A program made the translations under genes and the position numbers. A DNA stretch of 64,000 nt, taken from assembly GCF_021654285.1 (NCBI RefSeq), contig NZ_JAKFZS010000014.1:104773-168772 (forward strand), read 5' to 3'. The stretch is from Pseudoalteromonas luteoviolacea (lineage in GTDB: Bacteria > Pseudomonadota > Gammaproteobacteria > Enterobacterales > Alteromonadaceae). Positions 46,854 through 56,104 of this stretch are shown piece after piece. Each line of letters begins with the position of its first letter. The first letter of the stretch is position 1. The notes beneath the pieces were generated by a model. It did no database searches. It was not told where the DNA came from and worked only from the letters and a program-made list of their open reading frames with translations.

Positions 46854-47243
46854 AGTTTTTCCTTACGTTGATAATTACATTCTAAAGAGCCGTTTAGGCA
46901 AGAATTTGGTGAAAAGAGGCACAAAGCTGCTCGGTCATTGCAGGTCAGGTGGCAAATCAATGGGAACAAACCCACCCTATTCTTTGTGCCTCGAAAATGA
47001 AGAGCCTTTGCACGGCTCCGCCACATCAGTCCCAGCTGATGTGTGTTTATTTGTTAATTTGTACTGCTATGACGCCATGGTCTGAAGGGTGTGAACATTA
47101 AAATGAATTTTTTGTAATTTATTAATTATTCTAAATTTATTAGCACGATCAGCTGTAAGTTAATTGATCGCAAAACCGCTTTTAAAATAAAAAATAGACG
47201 TTGATGTAGGAAACTGTTTTGGTGATGTGTATTAAAGGAGGTG
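46854..47243 (-). promoter_or_regulatory. Leader/promoter region of the eCIS operon with stacked inverted repeats
   Basis: 390 bases without a gene. On the minus strand the leader contains a perfect 11-bp inverted repeat GAGGCACAAAG (46916-46926) / CTTTGTGCCTC (46982-46992), a GAGCC/GGCTC hairpin at 47002-47018 and a perfect 8-bp stem CACATCAG / CTGATGTG at 47022-47043. From 47090 the DNA is very AT-rich and is the likely promoter zone. No promoter consensus was clear enough to name. Confidence 0.5.
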
Positions 47244-48872
47244 CTAAAAGGAATAAAATCGATTTGAAAATCCGGTCAAATATACGCTCATCAGAAGCGA
47301 ATAGGCACTTCTCAACGACTGACACAAATCAATTTTCGGTCTCGACAAGTTGACCTGCGTACAATTCAGCTCGGGGTGGCTTGCAAGTAATTCAAGATAA
47401 GAGTTGTCAAAGCGATTATTGATGGCCTGCGTCTGCAACCAACTCTCTCTATTGGTTGCGATTGACACATAATTTAGCTCATAACTATCAATGAGTGGCT
47501 CACTAAAATTCGCAAAAAGAGCGTTTAAAACAAAGCGTTTATCTCCGTAGGCCGTTAAGTGCCTATAATCAGTATATTCTTCAAACTCCCCTTCCTCGTT
47601 AAGCTCTTGCCAATGCTCAACTACTTTTTGCTGAAAAAAAGTATCAGGGTCTTGGTTGAGTACTACTTGCTGTTTTTTATTGAATTCCCTGGCATGATAT
47701 TGCAGTTCGTAATAACAAAGCCTGCACATGGTTGCACTTCTAGCCAATAAATAGCCTTGAGGGTCAACGTAGAGCTCTGCGTTGCTGGGGACAGCAATAT
47801 GAATACCGTAAAAAGCATCACTGTAAATATCAAAGCTGAGTGAAGAAAAATCTAACGTGAAATCGCCGTATACTGATTTAAATAGCTGCTCAATATGCTC
47901 GAACTCGTTAGGTGTTGCGCTACTTAAAATCAATTCAGCTAGGGTACGCGTTTTAACTTTAACAAATTCGAAGTCCTGATATTTAACAGAATACAGTGGT
48001 GGCAGTAACTCAATATCAGCTTTTAAGTCAGACCCTGCATGGGCAGTGGCCATAAGCCAACTTGATAAACTTGGTAAATTAACTATGCTGCGCTGTTGCT
48101 GTTTTGGTTGCCTCTGAACGGTTGCAACTTTATCTAATGTGAATAATTCGGAGGTGCTTATCAACTTTTCGGGTAATACACTTAGCTTAGAATCAATCAA
48201 GGTGATTAAATTTGTCGCAGGGATCACCCAACTAACATTGGCTGCACCATTTTCTAATCCACCATTGCCTATCCCCACTAATCTACCGTGACCATCGAAA
48301 ACAGGTGCACCCGAGAAACCGGGCAATAAACTGCCATCCAAATAATAAATAGGAAGCTCAATATCTGGAATGTTGGTTTTTGTCAGTGTATCTACAGCAT
48401 AAGGTGGTAAAAATTGCTTTAATACTTCCGGCTTTGCGTACCCTTTCAATAATTCACGCGTACTCATAGCCAACGCACCATGATGAAACCCCAATGCTGT
48501 TACATGCTCTCTATATTGGGGTTTAGTCAGTTTAATTTGATTTAAGGGAAGCCACCCTTTGGGCGGATTAGCGACTTCAAGCAACACTAAATCGGCCTCT
48601 GGTAAAATACGTGACACTTTGGCAAGACGCTTTTTTTTTCCAAAATCGATGATAATTTTGCTACTAGGGTGTGGATCCATCACATGTAAAGAAGTAACGA
48701 CCCAATTTGGTTTTTGCCACAAAAAGCCTGAAGCCACTCCCATGGTTTTATTCGGTTTTTTCACAACAACTCTTACCGTACTCATGCTCAAAGCATCAGG
48801 ATCTAAACTGGCATAAGCATGTTGAGTCATAAAAGAAAGTATGAACAAACACAGAAGAGTTGACTTTATCAT
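47244..48872 (-). CDS. Exported trypsin-like serine protease with a long C-terminal part, 542 aa
   Basis: I use the ATG at 48872 (MIKSTLLCLF...), which gives a clean signal peptide ending at about residue 21. The protease domain has His63 in TSLHVMD, Asp94 in EADLVLLEV and Ser187 in PGFSGAPVFDGHGRLVGIG, a degenerate GNSGGP-type motif. Residues 290-542 have no recognised domain; the part CRLCYYELQYH holds a cysteine pair. It is probably periplasmic or secreted. It lies five bases after the membrane-protein gene, so it is the distal member of an envelope operon. Confidence 0.75.
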   Translation of the reverse strand: MIKSTLLCLFILSFMTQHAYASLDPDALSMSTVRVVVKKPNKTMGVASGFLWQKPNWVVTSLHVMDPHPSSKIIIDFGKKKRLAKVSRILPEADLVLLEVANPPKGWLPLNQIKLTKPQYREHVTALGFHHGALAMSTRELLKGYAKPEVLKQFLPPYAVDTLTKTNIPDIELPIYYLDGSLLPGFSGAPVFDGHGRLVGIGNGGLENGAANVSWVIPATNLITLIDSKLSVLPEKLISTSELFTLDKVATVQRQPKQQQRSIVNLPSLSSWLMATAHAGSDLKADIELLPPLYSVKYQDFEFVKVKTRTLAELILSSATPNEFEHIEQLFKSVYGDFTLDFSSLSFDIYSDAFYGIHIAVPSNAELYVDPQGYLLARSATMCRLCYYELQYHAREFNKKQQVVLNQDPDTFFQQKVVEHWQELNEEGEFEEYTDYRHLTAYGDKRFVLNALFANFSEPLIDSYELNYVSIATNRESWLQTQAINNRFDNSYLELLASHPELNCTQVNLSRPKIDLCQSLRSAYSLLMSVYLTGFSNRFYSF

Positions 48873-48876
48873 GCTA

Positions 48877-49725
48877 TCAACTCTGCAAAACCGGGCATAC
48901 CATTTCATGCGTAAGCTTGAGCGCATGTAACTTATTTCCCTCTGATAAGCGCTGAGCATTTATCAGCTTTAAGGTTTGATGCCATGCTTGTGGCACTATA
49001 TGCAGGGCTTCATCAAACCTTACAATGCTTTTTAACTGCATGTCATTTATACAGGGTTTTTCATTGTTAGATTCATCACACACCGCATCTCGTATAGCCA
49101 ATAACATCGACTTTTGCTCCTCGGACTCAACGTTATGGGTAATAGATTCACTTAAGCTCGCCCACTCGTTGCCAGTTAAATTAAAATTATTGACCACCTC
49201 ATCGAGCTCAAGGCTGTGATCTGTATACATCAATTCATCACACCCTGATACTGATACACTGGCACTGAATAACAGGCTGCTATGTTGATTAGACAACAAG
49301 GTAGCTTGCTCTGAAAAGTGAAAGGAATCGCCGGAAGAGACGCTTTCATCGCTACTGGTCTGATCTAGTGTCATGCCAAACTCTTTGAGCGTTAACAGTT
49401 GCAGGGCTTGCTTTTCTGTGTAACCAGCAGCCAAATATTGTGCCTTAAGCTCCAGTAAGGAAGGAGTAAGAACATTGTGAGCTCGCACATAGATCCCTAT
49501 ATATGCCCCCACAACACATGTAAAACCAAAAGCCCCAATACGCAGCGCTTTTGCATCGTTAAAGTGGCGATCATTTAACCCCAAAATAGCCGCTAAAATG
49601 GCCGTCAAAGCGCCAAGTAACATAGTCACTGTCGGCGTCACACTTGTGCCCATGATAACGCCAAATAGAAGACCAATACCTGCGCCACCAAACAATGCAA
49701 TTTTAAGATTCACTTTCCTTTCCAA
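48877..49725 (-). CDS. Hypothetical inner-membrane protein, 282 aa
   Basis: Three transmembrane helices in residues 8-80 (FGGAGIGLLFGVIMGTS, LLGALTAILAAILGL, IGAFGFTCVVGAYIGIY), then a soluble Ser/Glu-rich region of 200 residues with four cysteines. No family recognised. It lies six bases after the barrel-like gene and five before the protease gene, indicating joint transcription. Confidence 0.65.
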   Translation of the reverse strand: MERKVNLKIALFGGAGIGLLFGVIMGTSVTPTVTMLLGALTAILAAILGLNDRHFNDAKALRIGAFGFTCVVGAYIGIYVRAHNVLTPSLLELKAQYLAAGYTEKQALQLLTLKEFGMTLDQTSSDESVSSGDSFHFSEQATLLSNQHSSLLFSASVSVSGCDELMYTDHSLELDEVVNNFNLTGNEWASLSESITHNVESEEQKSMLLAIRDAVCDESNNEKPCINDMQLKSIVRFDEALHIVPQAWHQTLKLINAQRLSEGNKLHALKLTHEMVCPVLQS

Positions 49726-49731
49726 TGTTAA

Positions 49732-50703
49732 TTACCTTATTAACAGATTGGGCGTTTTATACTTCCTTTTCCGACGCTTAGTATTTTTTCCACCAAACCT
49801 ATACTCATATTTTACGAAGAGCGTATGCGTGTGCCCGCCATTACTCAGCCATAACTTCTCAAATTTAACTGCTATCGATGCACTTGAGTCTAGACGATAT
49901 TCAGCCTCTGACATTAACGCCTGCTGTGATTGGCTCCTCCAATAGCTATGCTCAACATAATTTGGAAAAACAGAGTGCCGGCCACCTATATACAAATTCA
50001 GAAAATGTGTAAATTGATAGCCATACTCAACAAGAAAAGAATGATAGACCTGACTGGTGTCGTCTAATGACGCGCTCTCAAAGTCCAACTCGCGATAACT
50101 TATAATGTAATCAAAGTCCAAATTTGCATTTTGCCAGCGCTTGCTATGACTTAGTAAAACAGCACCGCCTAACTCTTTGTCAGTGAAACGATTTTGTTGA
50201 TGTTTGTATTGTTCTGCACCAGCGTAAATGTCAACTCCAATGGCATATCCATGGGTTAAGTCATATTCGTAAAATACCTCGAGTCTCGTCTTATGCCGTC
50301 GGTAATTCACTGAGTCAATAAACTGTGCTGCACCAATACGGCTTATTTGGCCTTTGAGCTCGGTTTGATCTAATGTTAATTCCGTATAAATCGAACCTTT
50401 AGACAGCAGCTTACCTCCAGCACTGAAGCGCCCTTCAAACGTATTCGAATCTCCCTTAAAGGAATCACGGCTTATTGCTTGGTTGGTTGGCTCTCTACTT
50501 AAAGATATTGATTGCTGGTATGCCGAAATGTTGCCAAAGTAGTTTACCTTTTTGTGCCAAGGCATGCGGGTTACCTGTTTTTCTTTAAGCAAGGCAAGTG
50601 GTTGCGCGCTCAAGTTCATACTCACCAGTGTCATGGCAAGTATGAATGATAAAGTGGGCACTGTTTTTACACCTTGCTGGTACTTTTTATCAACCATTCC
50701 CAC
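49732..50703 (-). CDS. Outer-membrane beta-barrel-like protein, 323 aa
   Basis: A signal peptide about residues 10-35 is followed by alternating amphipathic strands rich in Tyr, Ser and Gly (YTELTLDQTELKGQIS, YEYDLTHGYAIGVDIYAG, ANLDFDYIISYRELDF). It ends in the strand HTLFVKYEYRFGGKNTKRR, with a basic tail instead of a terminal aromatic. An outer-membrane barrel is likely. It overlaps the lipoprotein stop by 14 bases. Confidence 0.6.
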   Translation of the reverse strand: MGMVDKKYQQGVKTVPTLSFILAMTLVSMNLSAQPLALLKEKQVTRMPWHKKVNYFGNISAYQQSISLSREPTNQAISRDSFKGDSNTFEGRFSAGGKLLSKGSIYTELTLDQTELKGQISRIGAAQFIDSVNYRRHKTRLEVFYEYDLTHGYAIGVDIYAGAEQYKHQQNRFTDKELGGAVLLSHSKRWQNANLDFDYIISYRELDFESASLDDTSQVYHSFLVEYGYQFTHFLNLYIGGRHSVFPNYVEHSYWRSQSQQALMSEAEYRLDSSASIAVKFEKLWLSNGGHTHTLFVKYEYRFGGKNTKRRKRKYKTPNLLIR

Positions 50704-51658
50704 CCGTCGCTCCCGTCACACTCGCCGCCTGAATATTCACTTGTAGCTGCATACTCTCGGCTTCCAATAAATCAAAATTGATCGGTTGGGTTTGTGCCTC
50801 ATGCAATATGCGATTGATGCCTTGTGGTATGTCTCTCACTAATCCACTTTGTGCTAATTTCACTGAACTCGCCATGAGTGCCGTTTTTAAGTCTGATAGT
50901 TTATCTCGATTTGATGCATCTTCTGGCTGGGTAGTAAATTGCTTAATTGCCAGTGTCAAAGGTGATATTTGTGCAACATTTTCGGCGACTGCCGCATTAA
51001 CTAAACTCAATAACAACCGTGTTTGCTCTTGTGAGGTACTGACCTGATCCATAGGTGTTAACTCAATTGACAGTAAATTTTGCCGTTGTTCAGATAGGTT
51101 CAGTGCCGTCAAAACCACTTGACTGGCTTGCTCGGCAATGGCATCAAATTCATCTAGACCGATACCATCGCTCAATTTATTGTTGATTTGACCATATACC
51201 AGACTTGTTAAGGCATTTATTTGCACAGAGCTGAGTACATTGTTGGACGAAGCAATATAGGTTAACTGCAAATTAGTAAGTTCTGGTGCTGTTATAACTT
51301 CCTGATAGTTGGCAATTAAGTCTCCATTGCTATCGAAGCATTCAACAGCATCACAATTCATGGTTGTCCTGTCTGTTACATTCACCTCAATATGAAAAAA
51401 GCTGTTTTCGTTCACACTAAACTGGCTGTCAAATACCCCAAATTCATCACTTTGACCTTGCCAAACAGTGACATGTTTTGCATCTGAAATAATAATAGAT
51501 GCATGAGCCATAGTGCCTTTTAGCAAGCTACCATTTATCAAGAGCTCATTACTGCCTCTGATCAACCCTTCCTTATAGCACCCTAGCAGTGCAAACATCA
51601 GCAAAATAATGCTGAGAAAACGAGACAACTTAACATGATTCATGAGATTTCCTTTCAT
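50690..51658 (-). CDS. Lipoprotein of unknown function, 322 aa
   Basis: The signal peptide ends in a lipobox, ILLMFALLGCYKEG (Cys about residue 27). The mature part begins with a carboxypeptidase-regulatory-like domain (LLKGTMAHASIIISDA, VWQGQSDEFGVFDSQFSV), then helical residues 130-320. No family recognised. It probably sits in the outer membrane with the barrel-like protein, whose gene it overlaps. Confidence 0.7.
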   Translation of the reverse strand: MKGNLMNHVKLSRFLSIILLMFALLGCYKEGLIRGSNELLINGSLLKGTMAHASIIISDAKHVTVWQGQSDEFGVFDSQFSVNENSFFHIEVNVTDRTTMNCDAVECFDSNGDLIANYQEVITAPELTNLQLTYIASSNNVLSSVQINALTSLVYGQINNKLSDGIGLDEFDAIAEQASQVVLTALNLSEQRQNLLSIELTPMDQVSTSQEQTRLLLSLVNAAVAENVAQISPLTLAIKQFTTQPEDASNRDKLSDLKTALMASSVKLAQSGLVRDIPQGINRILHEAQTQPINFDLLEAESMQLQVNIQAASVTGATGGNG

Positions 51659-51720
51659 CCCTTTATGCCGGGTATTTAAGTATGTGTATAAAATGAAAAA
51701 AAGTGCGACTAAATGACTTT

Positions 51721-52131
51721 TTATTTCGAGACAACAATTGGCTGGGTTGGCTCATATTTCACAGTGAGCTCAGTTGGAGGCCCAGGATCTGGCACCCCTT
51801 GCGGGTTAAGTGCTGGGATCACACTTAATGCGCAAACAATGTCCCCTTTAAGTACAATTGGCGCCCCGCCTTTAAATGTGACTTCGGATAACACAATATC
51901 GTTGATAGCACTAAAAGTGACTGTCCCACCCGCCGCATATGCTCCATTGATATATGGCGACATGTTTACTTTTTTAGCCAAAAACTGCTCTATGTCATCT
52001 TGAACCGCAATTTCTCCTTGGCAAATTAACCCTTTTGAAGCCACTTCCAAAGGTCCGGTTGTTGGCACCACAAGGACACCTTTATCCAGTAACAAATTAA
52101 AAACCGTACTATGGTTAAGAATTTTTATCAT
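51721..52131 (-). CDS. Hypothetical protein, 136 aa
   Basis: Not recognised. I start it at the ATG at 52131; the longer frame begins at a TTG. No signal peptide. The middle is rich in beta and glycine (YINGAYAAGGTVTFSAIND, FKGGAPIVLKGDIVCAL) and it ends in a Pro-rich tail (PQGVPDPGPPTELTVKY). It lies 62 bases upstream of the lipoprotein gene on the same strand and may begin that operon. A spike-tip-like role was considered but nothing in the sequence proves it. Confidence 0.55.
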   Translation of the reverse strand: MIKILNHSTVFNLLLDKGVLVVPTTGPLEVASKGLICQGEIAVQDDIEQFLAKKVNMSPYINGAYAAGGTVTFSAINDIVLSEVTFKGGAPIVLKGDIVCALSVIPALNPQGVPDPGPPTELTVKYEPTQPIVVSK

Positions 52132-52391
52132 GATATTACTCAGCAATGTATGATGTACTTTGGCGTACCGAATAACTTAATACGCCCCCACGATGACAGC
52201 CGTCGTACCGAATACTCAAGTGCTGAGCATGTGACTGTGGCCTAATAAAAAACGTAGATAAGCAAACTATGTGAAATTTAATTACCGTGTATTTATGCCA
52301 AACATGACGATGACCGACCAAAGTGCTAATTACTGTTTTAGCAACATACCCTATGTTTAAAAGTGAACACTTTTCAAACAAAAGGAATAGT

Positions 52392-53225
52392 ATGTTTACT
52401 GTAAATACCTTAAAAACCTTGATATTTGGTCTTGGGTTATCACTCTGTGCACATGCAAGCGCTGCAACAAAATCGGATGAAGCACCACTGCTTTTAATTG
52501 GTGCCTCATTTGCGAATGCAAAAATGCCTTATTTCGATAATCTTGAGACGCCACTGAACGGCATAGCCATTAATTCAGGGAAATACTTATCTCTTGGTAA
52601 TGCCTTGATCAGAGAACCTCGCTTATCTGGACACCTCATTAATGAAGGCCAAGCTGGTGCGACAACTTTTGATAGACTGACTTGTTTTCCTGGGCCTGAG
52701 TGTGTGGGACCTGGTTGGGAGGGATATGAAAAATTATTTACCAAAGCCCTAAGCAGGGTTACTTCATTTTCTGGTGAAGTATCTGCAGAGTATATCGTTA
52801 TTATTCGTGGTAACGATTGTAATCATCCTGACGCGTTTGGTATTCCAATGGCAGAAACTTCTGAATGTACCATTGAGCAAATGAACTCGTACATTGATAC
52901 ATTTGTCAGTGTCGCTAATCGTGCATTAGATGCTGGGATCACCCCCATATTTTCAAAAGCGCCGGAGTATGACGCCATAGATTGGGAAACATTACGAAGT
53001 CGATTCAACTGGCCCTGGATAATCAGTAAAGAAAATTACGAAACATTTTCCGAGCTTAGGCTAAACCGCCTACACGCTGAAGTGCCCGACGCCATATTTT
53101 TGGATATTTGGAAAGGGTTTGAGCCAATGAGCGACGGACTGCATCCCAATAGGAAAACCATGCAACGCGCTGCAAAGCGGATTGCCAAAGCAATTAAAAC
53201 GCATCGCAAACAAAGCATGAAATAA
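52392..53225 (+). CDS. Exported SGNH/GDSL-type hydrolase, 277 aa
   Basis: I use the ATG at 52392, which has AAAGGA upstream and gives a signal peptide MFTVNTLKTLIFGLGLSLCAHASA. SGNH blocks are visible: IGASFAN with Ser39 (GAS instead of GDS), Gly in NEGQAGATT, IRGNDCN with Asn141, and SDGLHPN with Asp248 and His251. It should hydrolyse an ester or acetyl group in the periplasm or outside. It stands alone. Confidence 0.75.
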   Translation: MFTVNTLKTLIFGLGLSLCAHASAATKSDEAPLLLIGASFANAKMPYFDNLETPLNGIAINSGKYLSLGNALIREPRLSGHLINEGQAGATTFDRLTCFPGPECVGPGWEGYEKLFTKALSRVTSFSGEVSAEYIVIIRGNDCNHPDAFGIPMAETSECTIEQMNSYIDTFVSVANRALDAGITPIFSKAPEYDAIDWETLRSRFNWPWIISKENYETFSELRLNRLHAEVPDAIFLDIWKGFEPMSDGLHPNRKTMQRAAKRIAKAIKTHRKQSMK

Positions 53226-53305
53226 CTTGTCACTTTATTTAAAATAAAGGCCGCTTTATCCCTTCCTTGCGCACAAATCGGCCCTCTTCGCCATGATTGT
53301 TAAAT

Positions 53306-54112
53306 TTAATGTTGCATGCGTGCCAATCGCCGTAAGTATTTTTGCTGATTTGCATCCCCTCTAATCGCACGCTTTACCCAGGTATCAGCAACACCATTTA
53401 ATTGACTGAGTGAATGCATGCTTTTTTGATATCTATACTTTTGTAATTCCGCATGGCCAAGGTCGCAAGCTTGCGCACGGCTAACTAGGTCTCTAACAGC
53501 TTGGTCACCTTCACCTGCATCAACCAAAACATCAACAAGACCCAAATCGTATAACTCTTTGGCACTAAAGCGCCGATTAGAATACATCACATCCATTAGC
53601 GCACAACGCGATGACTTATGTTGAAGTTTACGAACCAAAAAGTGCTCCAGACCATGGTTAAATACCGCTGGTGGATACAAAAATACCGACTCTTTTTCAG
53701 CGACAACACAATCAGTGCATAGTGCCAACTCCATACCCATCCCGTAAGCTCGACCTTGCACCAAAGCGATACTGGTCATGTTATATTTCGCACCACTTAA
53801 AATGCGGTGTAATAAAGTCATATACGTGAAAGCATAATCTTTAAGCCAGACTTCATCTCTGTGTGTTACCACATTCGCTAAACTGCCTAAGTCTCCACCT
53901 AAACTGAACACACCCGTTTTGGCGCTACTGATCACTTTTATCGTATTTTTTTTAGCTTGAAATTCAGGTGAAAAAAAATAACTTAGCTGACGCAACAGCG
54001 ACTTTGTAAAATAAGGGGCCTTATTTAACTGCATAGTAGCCCAGTGCAATGATCCCGTTCGCATGATCGCCAACGGCTCACTGTCATATAAGGAAGTTGC
54101 TCTCACTCGCAC
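53306..54112 (-). CDS. RpfF-like crotonase (DSF-synthase homologue), 268 aa
   Basis: The order of motifs follows RpfF: VFSLGGDLGSLANVV, WLKDYAFTYM, SIALVQGRAYGMGMELAL, VVAEKESVFLYPPAVF and YDLGLVDVLVDAGEGDQAV, with a terminal VADTWVKRAIRGD. RpfF makes cis-unsaturated fatty-acid signals from acyl-ACP using two glutamates, E141 and E161. Here Glu128 matches E141, but the position 20 residues later is Pro148, so the second glutamate is lost. No rpfC/rpfG genes are nearby. It may have a changed or dehydrating-only activity. It is divergent from the FecR-domain gene. Confidence 0.7.
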   Translation of the reverse strand: MRVRATSLYDSEPLAIMRTGSLHWATMQLNKAPYFTKSLLRQLSYFFSPEFQAKKNTIKVISSAKTGVFSLGGDLGSLANVVTHRDEVWLKDYAFTYMTLLHRILSGAKYNMTSIALVQGRAYGMGMELALCTDCVVAEKESVFLYPPAVFNHGLEHFLVRKLQHKSSRCALMDVMYSNRRFSAKELYDLGLVDVLVDAGEGDQAVRDLVSRAQACDLGHAELQKYRYQKSMHSLSQLNGVADTWVKRAIRGDANQQKYLRRLARMQH

Positions 54113-54258
54113 GAATTTTTGACCTTTTAAAGTTAAATCAACAATCCGACGTTGAACGACAAGTAATGTGAATATTTCTCCACATTTTGCGGTGTTGTTA
54201 GACTCGACACTTTGCGCTTATCGCTCTACTTTTAAAAAAAGACTCATGGAATAAAATA

Positions 54259-54861
54259 ATGAAATTAGTACTGCTGAGCTTATTAGTTGTGGCCGGGGCA
54301 TGTTTTGCAAACACGCCGGTGGCCACAGTCATAATCGCAAAAGAACAAGTTACAGCAACTTCATCTATTAAAGAGCGCCAGTTAAAGCGCAAAGCTAAAA
54401 TTTATAAGGCCGACACGCTAAAAACAGGTAAACATGCAAGGGCGCAATTCAGGTTTACTGAGGGAACCATACTTACTCTTGGTGAAAGCACGCAATTTGC
54501 CGTCAACCGATTTGAACATCAAAAAACATCTGAAGCGCACTTTGAGTTTATCAAAGGAGCATTTCGAGTCGTCACAGGAGAAATCACAAAAGTCACAAAC
54601 CCAAACTTCAAAATTAAAACACCTATGGGTTCTATTGGCATTAGAGGCACCGACTTTTGGGGGGGCAATTTATATCATGCGCACACCATCGATGTCATTC
54701 TACTGGACAGTGAACATCCAATCGTGATTGAAAATGAATATGGCCGAGTTGTGATCTCAACTCCTGGGACAGGCACAACACTTCAAATAGGCAAGCCCCC
54801 TTCACAACCTGAAAAATGGTCTGAGAAAAAACTAGCAGACGCAGTAAAAACAATTCAGTAA
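54259..54861 (+). CDS. Exported FecR-domain protein, 200 aa
   Basis: The signal peptide (residues 1-17, ending ACFA) is followed by a FecR-like domain: LKTGKHARAQFRFTEGTILTLGE, given in part as TEGTILTLGESTQF, then FIKGAFRVVTGEI, FKIKTPMGSIGIRGTDFW. Free-standing FecR domains of this type are periplasmic and bind unknown ligands; no sigma factor gene is next to it. A poorly conserved tail (EKWSEKKLADAVKTIQ) closes it. Confidence 0.75.
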   Translation: MKLVLLSLLVVAGACFANTPVATVIIAKEQVTATSSIKERQLKRKAKIYKADTLKTGKHARAQFRFTEGTILTLGESTQFAVNRFEHQKTSEAHFEFIKGAFRVVTGEITKVTNPNFKIKTPMGSIGIRGTDFWGGNLYHAHTIDVILLDSEHPIVIENEYGRVVISTPGTGTTLQIGKPPSQPEKWSEKKLADAVKTIQ

Positions 54862-55252
54862 TAAAGAAGTTACCGAATTTACTTTTCTACTTTCATCTAA
54901 AAAAAGGCTTTACCATTCATAAATTGCAAATTACCCCCTGAGAATTTACATAAATTTCAAATAATTAATTAGTTTAAAACAATGGATAAGTTTTTAATGG
55001 TGATTAATGATTATGAATTGCATAGAAATACACTTCACAACACTCATTAAAAACACAGAAACACACTTAAGGTACTGATTATTAAGCATATAAAATAATT
55101 CATTTTTCAAACTTCTCTCATAGTACGACTTATTTGCTCGTCCCTTTTTTGTTTGTTACTTTTCATCTCGTTAACACTTTGGGCCCAAGTGGTAACTGAC
55201 TAAAACTAACAAGTGAAAAATAACTGAACTAAGAACGACCAAAGGAAAAAAG
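54862..55252. other. AT-rich intergenic region
   Basis: 391 bases with no gene. It holds the promoter for the secreted protein at 55253 and a clear AAAGGAAAA ribosome site at its end. No repeat, RNA gene or strong hairpin was seen. Confidence 0.5.
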
Positions 55253-56041
55253 ATGAAAATGTTTAAAGTAGGTACTCTCGCTGCTGCTATGTTAACTACT
55301 GTAAGTGCAGTTGCTGCGCCTATTAATATTGCTGATACAAATGGTTATGATCGTCACACTGTTTACTCATACGGCCCGGTTAGCCGCGTGGTTATCACAA
55401 GTGAATTTGCACATAACTTTTCAGCTGATGTTGAACTTCGTGACGGCGCTCGCTGCGATAACGGTAACCTATATTCAAATGTTGATAACAGCCACGTAGT
55501 AAACGTTGGTATTCAGGCAGATGCTGCTAACGCGAATGCTGCAACAATTGGTGTGACTAATGCGATTGCAGAAGACAAGCTTACTCACAATAAAACACTT
55601 CACTTAAGCTGCTATGATGCAGACAACACATGGTATAACGTTCTTGTAAACGTACCTGGCGCACCAATTGTAGATTGGGACATCACTGTAGAGCCAGCAG
55701 GTGACTTTGTTAATCAACCATATTCATTCGGGTACCACTCAGCGTTCCGTGTTAAGAGCACGCTAAACGTAAATAACCAAAACAAGAGCCAGTCATACTG
55801 TTATACAGTCGCTAACCGTGGCCTATCTCTAGGTTTATTCCACGGTAGTGATACATCAAATACATTCCACTCAGATGTATTCACACAAGATAAAGTATAT
55901 ACAAACGATACTGCACAACCGGTTCTTTACCAAATCGTTCAGTGTGAAAACGCGGCTGGTAAAACGATGGCTGTTAAAGTATTCAACTTAACAGATCCAA
56001 ACGGCATCTACACATACGAAGACCAACTAATCATTAAATAA
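55253..56041 (+). CDS. Secreted protein of unknown function, 262 aa
   Basis: Signal peptide MKMFKVGTLAAAMLTTVSAVAA. The mature protein has two likely beta-sandwich halves (residues 24-130 and 150-262), each with two cysteines (RCDNGNLYS / HLSCYDADNTW; SQSYCYTVANR / YQIVQCENAAG), so it may be an internal duplication with disulfides. No family recognised. It has a strong ribosome site and ends before a bidirectional hairpin. Confidence 0.7.
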   Translation: MKMFKVGTLAAAMLTTVSAVAAPINIADTNGYDRHTVYSYGPVSRVVITSEFAHNFSADVELRDGARCDNGNLYSNVDNSHVVNVGIQADAANANAATIGVTNAIAEDKLTHNKTLHLSCYDADNTWYNVLVNVPGAPIVDWDITVEPAGDFVNQPYSFGYHSAFRVKSTLNVNNQNKSQSYCYTVANRGLSLGLFHGSDTSNTFHSDVFTQDKVYTNDTAQPVLYQIVQCENAAGKTMAVKVFNLTDPNGIYTYEDQLIIK

Positions 56042-56063
56042 TGAATGATTAAAACGGTCAAAT

Positions 56064-56089
56064 AGTAGCAGCTCACTAGAGCTGCTATT
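56064..56089. terminator. Bidirectional terminator
   Basis: Perfect AGCAGCTC / GAGCTGCT stem with a 4-nt loop, extended by two more pairs and followed by T-rich DNA. It lies between convergent gene ends at 56041 and 56105. Confidence 0.7.
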
Positions 56090-56104
56090 TTATTTATATC
56101 AAAT

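Noticed and set aside
51721..52131. Possible PAAR-like spike tip
   Set aside because: Glycine/beta-rich pattern only; no PAAR repeats or zinc ligands, so the assignment was not made.
52136..52381. Minus-strand frame of 81 codons between the hypothetical gene and the SGNH hydrolase
   Set aside because: Composition is irregular, no ribosome site, and it overlaps the signal region of a well-supported gene upstream.
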